NCBI GenBank assembly: GCA_050181465.1
Contig: JBFXDD010000031.1
Span: 1-51,017, forward strand
Source: JACRLW01 sp050181465
Lineage (GTDB): Bacteria > Planctomycetota > UBA1135 > UBA2386
Length of the DNA: 51,017 bases
Reading direction: 5' to 3'
Both the position numbers and the translations under genes were made by a program. Within the stretch, counting starts at the first letter, position 1. The number at the start of each line of letters is the position of its first letter. The notes below the pieces were generated by a model that saw only the letters and a program-made list of their open reading frames with translations, had not been told where the DNA came from and did no database searches. This document shows, piece by piece, positions 44,076 through 51,017 of this stretch.

Positions 44076-44203
44076 GGCTTCGCGGTTGTAGCGAAGCGAG
44101 GCGACGAGTGCGACGAATCGCCGAGGTCAGTTCCGTGCGCGAGCCCCGGCCGGATCGTCGTCGGGGGTCGCGTCCATGACGCCTGGCCTTTGCCTGCCTT
44201 CCT

Positions 44204-46012
44204 TCAGTTGCCTCCGCCGCCCATCGGAGGTGGCGGCAGCGGCCGCGGTGGAGTGGGGCGGATGATCGGGAGGATGATGATCGGGATGCCGCCATCCGGC
44301 ATTCCTGAAGGTGGAAGGCAGAACACACCAGGTTCGTTGGCCGAGCCGATCATGTCGTCCACGGCCGCTCGAACACTGGGCAGGAGCGTGCTCTCGTAGT
44401 CGCTGCGATAGATCAAGAACAGCCGATTGCAGTAGGCGTTCTCGACCATGCCCCCGACCCGCTTCACCGGTCGAATGGTTGCGAAGAACGCAAAGTCCTG
44501 CGTGTTGTTCTTCTCGACGTTGATCAGCAGTTCCTTCTCTTGATTGTTGCTGGGAAGCGCGTGGTACCACGGGCCGGTACTCGCAGGAGTGCGCGAGTGA
44601 AGCGCGATCACCGTCGAGTTGGCCGGCTGTTCGATGACTCGCCAAGCGACGATCTCGAGGTCGGTTGCGCCTGGGATCGATTGGGTGAAGTTCGGCGGAG
44701 TGAGGATCTTGATCGAGAGATCCACTTCAGTCCCGTTCTCGTCGTAGCTGCTGTTCAAGAACGTGACGGGCGAGCAGACGGTGGGCGGCGGGTGATCCAT
44801 CGAACCGAGCATGTGGTAGGTCTCGCAAAGCGTGCCGAACACGAACTCTGCACTGCCGTCACCGTCACTGTCGGTGAGTGCGAAGCCGGATCCCGCACTG
44901 ATGGAGTGATTCTGAGGCGTGATGGTGGTGATGCAGGCCGGGCTCGCGATGTCGAAGGGCGAGGTGGCGCTCCCGTAGCGCATCAGGTTGCACAGGACAT
45001 CGGGTCGCTCCACGGCGTCCGCGTAGCTGACGATCAGGTCGGTGTAGTCGATCGTCGGGTTCGCGGGATCCCAATGCAGGCGACCGGACGTCAGGCCGCG
45101 AACCGGCCCGCCAAGGTGGATCCCAGGATTCGATGTGTATTCCACGTTCTGAGGCGCCGTGCTGGAGTACACCGTGAACAGAGTGCCGTGGGCGCCGAAC
45201 ATGGGACTCGAGAAGGCCACTACGGCATACTCCTGCGTGTCGGACTTCACCCGTTCGAGGAAGGCGTGGGACCAGAGTGTGCCCTGTGCGCAGATCACCA
45301 GGGGTGTGCCGCCGGTCGAGGGAAAGATGCAGACTCCATCGTTCGTAGCTCCGTTCGTGAGCACCGCGATTTCCTCTGCCCCACCGGCGGTCCACTGCAC
45401 AGCAGCCACGTCTACGATATCGGTGAGTCCGGTGATGACCGTCGTCGGCGCGCTGTTCGAGTCGTAGACGATGCTCACGGCGGCACCATCACTGCGCAGC
45501 ACGAGTAGATCCTGCGTGCCGTCGCCGTCGAAGTTGCCGGCGACCAGACCGAGCGCGTTCGTGACCGCGGCATCGCTCGACAAGGGCGTGATCGTGAACT
45601 GAGGGCCCGATTCTGACTGGAAGCCGATGAGGGCGAGCCCGGCGCTCCCCGACACGGCGAGCACGTCGCGCTGCGGGCCCTCGAAGTCGCGAAGGACGGC
45701 CATCGCGGTCACCGAGCCGAGCCCGCTCCCACTCGGCCGGTGGTACTCGGAGTGGAGACTCAACGCGCTGGCGATGTGGAGTGTCGGAATTCCGTTGACG
45801 GTTCCGACGAACGCCACGTCCGGGGTGAGGTTTCGGGTCAGTCGCAGGCCGACGATGTCGGTCGGGAGGGGCCGCGTGCCGGTCGGTTCGGACACCGGCC
45901 AGTCGTAGGCGACACTGGCGGCTGCGGTTTCTGGCGGCCACTGGGCCATCGCCGAGCCGGCCAGGGTGCCGAGAAGAACTGCGCGCAGAGCGCGGTCGAT
46001 ACGGACTCGCAT
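44204..46012 (-). CDS. Secreted FG-GAP/VCBS-like protein
   Basis: The 602-residue protein has a signal peptide (residues 1-25, ending SAMAQ). Several propeller-like blades with FG-GAP motifs follow: GNFDGDGTQDLLVL, DSDGDGSAEFVF and weaker repeats with GLRLTRNLTPDVAFVG. The C-terminus has IIILPIIRPTPPRPLPPPPM, a proline-rich tail. The start is the ATG at 46012; an in-frame ATG at 46165 would add 51 residues before the signal peptide. It is divergent from the sigma-factor gene across ~200 bp. Function unknown, probably surface exposed. Confidence 0.65.
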   Translation of the reverse strand: MRVRIDRALRAVLLGTLAGSAMAQWPPETAAASVAYDWPVSEPTGTRPLPTDIVGLRLTRNLTPDVAFVGTVNGIPTLHIASALSLHSEYHRPSGSGLGSVTAMAVLRDFEGPQRDVLAVSGSAGLALIGFQSESGPQFTITPLSSDAAVTNALGLVAGNFDGDGTQDLLVLRSDGAAVSIVYDSNSAPTTVITGLTDIVDVAAVQWTAGGAEEIAVLTNGATNDGVCIFPSTGGTPLVICAQGTLWSHAFLERVKSDTQEYAVVAFSSPMFGAHGTLFTVYSSTAPQNVEYTSNPGIHLGGPVRGLTSGRLHWDPANPTIDYTDLIVSYADAVERPDVLCNLMRYGSATSPFDIASPACITTITPQNHSISAGSGFALTDSDGDGSAEFVFGTLCETYHMLGSMDHPPPTVCSPVTFLNSSYDENGTEVDLSIKILTPPNFTQSIPGATDLEIVAWRVIEQPANSTVIALHSRTPASTGPWYHALPSNNQEKELLINVEKNNTQDFAFFATIRPVKRVGGMVENAYCNRLFLIYRSDYESTLLPSVRAAVDDMIGSANEPGVFCLPPSGMPDGGIPIIILPIIRPTPPRPLPPPPMGGGGN

Positions 46013-46215
46013 GAGGGAACTAGGTCGAGGGTTCAAGGGGGCAGAGGTCGTGCTCGATCCGAGTCGAATCGGACCGAGCATGTGGTCAGTGTCGAGTGGG
46101 AATCCCTCGGCACGCACGAAGCCGCGGGTTCCGAGGATCTTGGTGACAGGAGAGCACCTGAGCACTAATCGCTCGCGGCGATACGCTCCCCTCTGCTCCG
46201 CACCCTGCCCGCATC

Positions 46216-46836
46216 GTGGACGTCACGCCACTGCCTGGATCGCCTGCCGCCGAGCCCGCAGCGGCTTCTTCTGCCGCCGCGGACCGGTCTCTGGTGCAGC
46301 TCGCTCTCGCAGGTGAGCCGAAGTCGAACCGTGAACTCGTCCGGCGATTGGCCTGCGTGCCCCGTTTCGTGCGAGCCCTGAATCGTCGGGCTGGTCGCCC
46401 CCTGGACGACGGCGATCTCGAAGACCTCGCGCAGGATGTCGTCGGCGAGGTCTGGCGACGACTCGGTGACTACGCCGGACTCGCGCGCCTGGAAACCTGG
46501 GTCTTCCGCTTTGCCGATCTCGCGTTCCGCAGCGCCAGGCGGCGGGTGCGCAGACGGCCGGTAGCCGTGGAGGTCGACGAATCCAGCAACCAGAAGCGAG
46601 TCTGGATTCCCGTCGACGAAGCGCCCGGTGCGAGCTTGGAGCGACTCGATACTCTGCACTCCTTGTTGGATGCCCTCGAACCGGAGACTCGTGAGTTGCT
46701 CGAGATGCGGTTTCTCGAAGAACTGAGCTTGGCGCAGATCGCGGCACGTTCTGGCCTGCCTCAGAACGCAGTCCGAGGGCGCATCTTTCGTGCGCTGACG
46801 CGACTTCGAACTCAGCGCGGGGGCATGGGCGAATGA
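46216..46836 (+). CDS. ECF-type RNA polymerase sigma factor
   Basis: The 206-residue protein has sigma region 2 (DLEDLAQDVVGEVWRRLGDY, LARLETWVFRFADLAFRSA) and region 4 (LEPETRELLEMRFLEEL, then LAQIAARSGLPQNAVRGRI). It starts with GTG and its stop overlaps the next ATG by 4 bp. The pairing with a membrane protein downstream suggests an anti-sigma-controlled extracytoplasmic response, probably planctomycete-specific. Confidence 0.85.
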   Translation: MDVTPLPGSPAAEPAAASSAAADRSLVQLALAGEPKSNRELVRRLACVPRFVRALNRRAGRPLDDGDLEDLAQDVVGEVWRRLGDYAGLARLETWVFRFADLAFRSARRRVRRRPVAVEVDESSNQKRVWIPVDEAPGASLERLDTLHSLLDALEPETRELLEMRFLEELSLAQIAARSGLPQNAVRGRIFRALTRLRTQRGGMGE

Positions 46837-47549
46837 ATGACTTCGCGGACTTCGACGGCCTGACTGCCGAGCAGATGGAACTGCTGGAGCGCATCGCTGC
46901 GGGCGAGCTGAGTCCGACGGATGTCGCTTTGGACGCTCACGTAAAGGCTTCGTCGGCGTTCGCGCGAGCACTCGGAGAGTGGCGACACGCGATCACGATG
47001 TTCGCGGAAACGAGTTCGGCCTATCGAGCTGCGCTGGCCGAGCCAGAGCGTGCTGAAGATCGTGAACTCGCGCGTCGCGCGCTGCTCGCCCGAGTCCAAC
47101 GAACCACGGTCGAATCGCGTGATGTGAAGAGAGAGCCGCGCTCGCGGCGGCTCGTGGTCGCGGCTGCCGTGTTGGCAGCCGCGGGCGTGCTCGCGGCGGT
47201 CGCGTGGTGGCGATTCGGCGACGGCTCGACCGTGCCGCGTCGAGAAGTGCTCGGCGGAGAGATCGAACTGCTCGCGCCGAGCGCGGCGATCGCGGCAGGG
47301 AGCGAGTTGCGCTGGGCAGGCCCGGTTCTGGCGGATGGGCACGCCTATCGAGTCGAGGCAGCGGCGCCAGCCGAAGGCGCTGCACCGTCCTGGCAGAGCG
47401 GTCTGCTTCGGGAGCAGCACTGCCGTCTCGACGATCCTCGCCTGTTTGAGATCGCGGGCTCGGAGTTGGTGCTGCGCGTGGTCGAGGTCGACGAGTTCCG
47501 CCGGGTCCAGCGTCGCAGCGCATGGCTCAAAGTCCCGGTTCGACGATGA
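46833..47549 (+). CDS. Putative anti-sigma or sensor membrane protein
   Basis: The 238-residue protein has a cytoplasmic N-terminus (~105 residues, helical) that follows the sigma factor directly, one transmembrane segment at about 106-126 (VVAAAVLAAAGVLAAVAWW) and a C-terminal extracytoplasmic beta-rich domain. This is the topology of anti-sigma factors, although no ZAS zinc motif is visible. It overlaps both neighbours by 4 bp, so the three genes are one unit. Confidence 0.6.
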   Translation: MNDFADFDGLTAEQMELLERIAAGELSPTDVALDAHVKASSAFARALGEWRHAITMFAETSSAYRAALAEPERAEDRELARRALLARVQRTTVESRDVKREPRSRRLVVAAAVLAAAGVLAAVAWWRFGDGSTVPRREVLGGEIELLAPSAAIAAGSELRWAGPVLADGHAYRVEAAAPAEGAAPSWQSGLLREQHCRLDDPRLFEIAGSELVLRVVEVDEFRRVQRRSAWLKVPVRR

Positions 47550-50041
47550 TCGGGCCTCGGCGGCGCGCCGCGCGAGCGGCAGGGCTCGGCGTTCTGCTGC
47601 TGTCGTTCCATGCGGTCGCAGCCCAGACGGAGATCGCGAAGCTCGCGGTCGAAGTGGACTCGGTGTTGACCGGTGAGGCTTTCGACGTCGAGCGTTCCCA
47701 CGACTTGCTCGACCGATGCCGAGCTGCAATGCGCGAGCAATCGATCGAGCCTGCGTTTCACTGGCGACCGGCGATGCTCGCACTTCGCCTCGCTCAGCTC
47801 GACCCCGGACTCGACGATCTTCGGTGGCGCGCGTTGATGCTCGAGGCGGCCGAACTCGCCGCACGGATCGGCAGTCCGGCGCACGAGGAGGAGCTTCGGC
47901 TGACGATCGCGCAAGCCTTGCTCCAAGGCGGAGCGAGCGGAGACGCGGTCGCCGTGCTCGCGCCACTCGATGGCGCGACCACGTCGAGCGATCCCGTCGC
48001 CGTGCAGACGCTGTTGGCGGTCGCGCTCGACCAGCAGGACGAGATCGCTGCGTCGCGCGCTGCGCTCGAACTCGCGCGGGCGGCCGTTGCGGCGCGTCCC
48101 GGGGGCGGCAACGCGAGCGGGGCAGATCTCGTCCATCGAGTCGCGTCCACGTTGGCGCTCGCGAGCGGGGATCCCGTCACGGCGCAGCGGGAGTTCGATC
48201 GCATTCGCGACGCGTCTCCCGTGGAGCGAGAGCAGCATGAACTGGCGATGGCCCTCGCAACGGAGGACTTCGTCAGCGCGCGAGCCGCTGCCGAGCGACT
48301 CATGAAGCTGTCGCAACCGATGCGCGACCTGGCCGTCTTTCACGGCATCCAAGCGCGACGTCGACTCGGCGAATCACCCACGCGACTCGATCAGGAGTTG
48401 GCCGATCTCGCCGTCTCGGCGCCGAGAGCGCTCTCGCGCTTCGTGGCGGTCGAGCGCGCGTCGATGGCCGTCGATCAGGCTGACTTCGAGCGTGGCTCCG
48501 AATTGCTCGCTGCCGGGACGCCGGAGTTCGATCGACTGCGGGCGCGGCCGTTGGACCTGGCGTGGGTCACGACCCGCGCGCGGCTCGAGCTCGGTCGTCG
48601 CGGTTCGAGCGAGGAGGATTTCGGGGTCTTGCGCGCGGTTCGTGGAGATCTCGAGGCGGTTTGGTCGAGTCTGCGACGACGCTGGCTTGCGATGCCGTTG
48701 CGCCGCGATGGGCTTGCTTTCCTGCAGTTCGGGCAGCGTCGCGACGTGGCGGGGCTCCTGATCGCGCTCGACGTGCGTCTCGACGGGCCGCGTGTCGCTC
48801 TGCGTCGCGTGCTGGAGATGGAGGCCCAGGACTCACTCGTGCGCTCGTTGTGGCATGGTGTGGTCGTCGACGCAGAGTCTCTGTCGGAGGTTGTGCCCGA
48901 GCACGGCGGCGTGCTGATGTATCTCGGTGCACCCTCGGGTTCGCACGTGTTCGCTCTGAGTTCCGCGAGACTCGTGCATGCGTCGATCGATGCGGATCCC
49001 GCGCTGTACGGTGAGGCACGTGAGCACTCCATGGCGCTCGCAGAGGCGACGATCGACGACTCGAGTCTCCGGGAACAAGGTGCGCGTCTCATGGCTCGGC
49101 TCGTGCCCCCGACGATTCGCGAGCAGCTCGCGACCTGGGACGAACTCGCCGTCGTCGGCGGCGAGTGGGTCGGCTCCCCGGCCTTCGAGGCCTTCGAGTT
49201 CGACGGCGAGTGGTGGGGCTGTCGGTTTGCGATCACGCACTATCCGTCGTTGACGGGTGCGGTGGCGATGGCCCGCGCGAAGCCGACGATCGGATTGCGT
49301 GAAGGAGTTGCCATCGTTGCGGCGAGTGAGCCCTCGGCTCGGATCGCTCGGGCCGCGGGACTGCGCGAGATTCCCGCGGCGGTGGACTTCATCGATGCGA
49401 TGCGCGAGTCCCTGGGTGAGGAGTCGGTCCGCGCCGTCGCCGGCAGAGAGGCCACGGCGGAAGCCCTGCGCAGGCTCGCTGCCGAGCAGAGCGCGCTCGT
49501 GGTCGTGGCTCACGGCGCCGATGCGACCACACCGCCCTTCGGTACCGGATTGCTCTTGGCGGACGGTCTTCTGGGAGGGGAGGAACTCTCGCAGGTCCCG
49601 ATGCCTCCCATCGTGCTCTGCATGAGCTGTCGGGCGGCGGCCGGCCTGCGGCGAGGCGAGTCCGTCGCTCCGCATCTGGGCGGTGCGATCTTCCGTGCAG
49701 GAGCTCGCACGTTCGCGATGGCGGACCACGACCTTCTCGTGGAGCCGACCTTGAGGTTCGCCGCGGAACTGACCCGTTCTCTGACACGAACCGAGGGCCG
49801 GCTCGCTCACGCGGCCAGGGCGGCGCGCCGAGCGTTGTTGCAGCAGAACTCCGGCAACTGCCTCAACGAGGTGATGAGGCTCGTGGTGAGAGGGTCCGGG
49901 TTCGAGCGCAATTCGTACCCACGACCGCGTCCGCCGGAAGGCGAGGGCAATCGTCTCGAGTGGATCCTTGCGTTGGTCGTGAGCGGAGTGCTGTTTCGCA
50001 TTCTCTGGAAGCGGAACGCGATGTCGCTGTCGACTCGGTGA
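47546..50041 (+). CDS. CHAT-domain caspase-like protein with signal peptide and TM anchor
   Basis: The 831-residue protein has a signal peptide (residues 1-26), a long helical region (~30-430) consistent with TPR-like or other helical repeats, and a CHAT caspase-like domain at ~450-770. The catalytic pair is visible: His656 in VVVAHGADA and Cys692/695 in LCMSCRAA. A C-terminal transmembrane helix (about 806-820) follows. With the sigma factor and anti-sigma-like protein it is a candidate regulated extracytoplasmic protease or signalling protein. The TPR assignment is weak. Confidence 0.82.
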   Translation: MIGPRRRAARAAGLGVLLLSFHAVAAQTEIAKLAVEVDSVLTGEAFDVERSHDLLDRCRAAMREQSIEPAFHWRPAMLALRLAQLDPGLDDLRWRALMLEAAELAARIGSPAHEEELRLTIAQALLQGGASGDAVAVLAPLDGATTSSDPVAVQTLLAVALDQQDEIAASRAALELARAAVAARPGGGNASGADLVHRVASTLALASGDPVTAQREFDRIRDASPVEREQHELAMALATEDFVSARAAAERLMKLSQPMRDLAVFHGIQARRRLGESPTRLDQELADLAVSAPRALSRFVAVERASMAVDQADFERGSELLAAGTPEFDRLRARPLDLAWVTTRARLELGRRGSSEEDFGVLRAVRGDLEAVWSSLRRRWLAMPLRRDGLAFLQFGQRRDVAGLLIALDVRLDGPRVALRRVLEMEAQDSLVRSLWHGVVVDAESLSEVVPEHGGVLMYLGAPSGSHVFALSSARLVHASIDADPALYGEAREHSMALAEATIDDSSLREQGARLMARLVPPTIREQLATWDELAVVGGEWVGSPAFEAFEFDGEWWGCRFAITHYPSLTGAVAMARAKPTIGLREGVAIVAASEPSARIARAAGLREIPAAVDFIDAMRESLGEESVRAVAGREATAEALRRLAAEQSALVVVAHGADATTPPFGTGLLLADGLLGGEELSQVPMPPIVLCMSCRAAAGLRRGESVAPHLGGAIFRAGARTFAMADHDLLVEPTLRFAAELTRSLTRTEGRLAHAARAARRALLQQNSGNCLNEVMRLVVRGSGFERNSYPRPRPPEGEGNRLEWILALVVSGVLFRILWKRNAMSLSTR

Positions 50042-50046
50042 TGCGG

Positions 50047-50089
50047 AGCCTCCGCCGGGCACCAAGTGCTCGTCCCTCAAACGGAGGCT
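50047..50089 (+). promoter_or_regulatory. Stem that pairs the RBS of the downstream gene
   Basis: AGCCTCCG (50047-50054) and CGGAGGCT (50082-50089) are perfect 8-bp inverted arms with a 27-nt loop. The right arm contains the GGAGG Shine-Dalgarno of the next start (50092). It may regulate translation or be a terminator that overlaps the RBS. Confidence 0.4.
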
Positions 50090-50091
50090 TC

Positions 50092-51017
50092 ATGAAAGAC
50101 ATGACTCTCGCGGGCATGGTTTTGCTCGCATCCATTTCCCATCAACTTACGGCGCAGAACTTGCTCGGACCGTGGGATGGCTCCACCACGTTCTACGTTT
50201 CGACAACCGGCGTCAATCAACCCCCACCCATCGGCGGGACGTTCGCGAATCCGATGCGAAGCATCTCATTTGCGCTCGCAAGTGCGGCTCAGATCAGCCC
50301 GGCATCGCCGGTCACCATCAACGTCTTCCCAGGTACCTACGACATGCTAGTGGAGAACTTTCCGCTCGTCGTCCCTGCCGAAGGGGTAGCCCTAGAGGCC
50401 CTGAGCGATGGCGTGATCATCACTGCACAAGGTACCAATCAAAACGTGATCGAAGTGCGCGGGACACGATCTGGGGCCCTGCCCGAGGCGGTCATCCAGA
50501 ACTTCACGATCACCAACGGCCTGAACGGCGTCGTGCTGGATGAGTCTCTCAGCGGCCTGGCCGTACCGGGCTGGCGACAGGAGACCCGTGTTCGCTTCTG
50601 CCAGATCGTGAGCAATGACAATGCCGGAATCCTGATTCGCACGGCGGCCGACGAGGACGGCATCGCCTTCCGTAGTGAGCACCTCATCGAGCGCAACGAG
50701 ATCTCAGAGAACTCCATTGGAGTCGCCGTCACCAGTGACGGCGGCTACGACGCGACGATGATTCGCTGCAACAGGATCTTCGACAATGACTTCAACGTGG
50801 CACTGAACGTCATCGTGGGGCCTACGATTGACGATCCCCTGGACCGACTCTTCGCCAGGCTGTGCTCGAACTTCATCTTCGATGGGAACATTGCCAGTGT
50901 CCAGGTCTCCGGAGGAACGACGTTCCTGATCAACAACACGATCGCCGACTCGGTGCTTGGCTTGGATGTCGGTTCGAACAGCACGGTCGATGTGGCGAGC
51001 ACCATCTTCTGGAATCC
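50092..51017 (+). CDS. Secreted right-handed beta-helix protein (3' partial)
   Basis: The frame is open from ATG 50092 to the end of the window, giving 308 residues with no stop. A signal peptide (residues 1-22, ending LTAQ) is followed by DUF1565-like segments (STTFYVSTTGVN, GTFANPMRSISFAL) and repeating beta-helix rungs such as VIQNFTITNG, ERNEISENSIGV and FLINNTIADSV. It is likely a secreted or surface-attached polysaccharide-binding or degrading protein. The RBS GGAGG at 50083-50087 supports the start. Confidence 0.8.
   Translation, partial: MKDMTLAGMVLLASISHQLTAQNLLGPWDGSTTFYVSTTGVNQPPPIGGTFANPMRSISFALASAAQISPASPVTINVFPGTYDMLVENFPLVVPAEGVALEALSDGVIITAQGTNQNVIEVRGTRSGALPEAVIQNFTITNGLNGVVLDESLSGLAVPGWRQETRVRFCQIVSNDNAGILIRTAADEDGIAFRSEHLIERNEISENSIGVAVTSDGGYDATMIRCNRIFDNDFNVALNVIVGPTIDDPLDRLFARLCSNFIFDGNIASVQVSGGTTFLINNTIADSVLGLDVGSNSTVDVASTIFWN

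Overview
The window is high-GC bacterial DNA, most likely from the Planctomycetota. The signs are two secreted FG-GAP/VCBS-like proteins, one with a C-terminal domain of the kind common in marine planctomycetes, an ECF sigma/anti-sigma/CHAT-protein operon, many signal-peptide and lipoprotein genes, and a truncated secreted beta-helix protein. The assignment is inferred from gene style; there is no rRNA or marker gene to prove it.

Bases 1-18.3 kb are ordinary chromosome. They hold the tail of an unknown CDS, a cupin/JmjC-like protein divergent from a group II truncated haemoglobin, an FG-GAP protein, a NadR-like P-loop kinase, a degenerate peptidase-like secreted protein, a long FadE-type acyl-CoA dehydrogenase, a GNAT/amidase pair, two tandem M28 peptidases, an ArsR-methyltransferase regulator translationally coupled to ahcY behind a perfect palindromic operator, a lipoprotein cyclophilin, tRNA-Leu(TAA), a small membrane protein and a DJ-1/PfpI protein.

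Bases 18,293-33,387 form an integrated element of about 15.05 kb in a tRNA-Cys(GCA) gene. A 46-bp perfect direct repeat (anticodon loop to 3' end of the tRNA) marks both ends; the intact tRNA is at the right end. The element carries three tyrosine recombinases, an AlpA-like excisionase, an HTH_36 replication-type protein, iteron-like repeats, a phage tail tape-measure protein, a coiled-coil protein, an S49/SppA-like protein lacking the catalytic Ser, an XRE-ImmA/IrrE repressor-peptidase with its operator, a KGG-type basic protein and a Nu1-like small-terminase protein. No capsid, portal, large terminase or lysis gene is recognisable. The best working idea is a phage-satellite-like or strongly reduced phage-derived integrative element, possibly containing a nested 8.16-kb segment. 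This is the most likely undescribed system in the window.

Bases 33.4-51.0 kb return to chromosome: a tandem 170-bp fold-back repeat, a NIL-domain protein coupled to gamma-glutamyltransferase, threonine synthase, a PDZ protein, a four-gene minus-strand operon (CHASE2 adenylate cyclase, SH3-like protein, M48 lipoprotein peptidase, MscS channel with a cyclic-nucleotide-binding domain) that could form a cAMP-gated channel circuit, a second VCBS-like secreted protein, a sigma factor/anti-sigma/CHAT operon, and a right-handed beta-helix protein that runs off the end.
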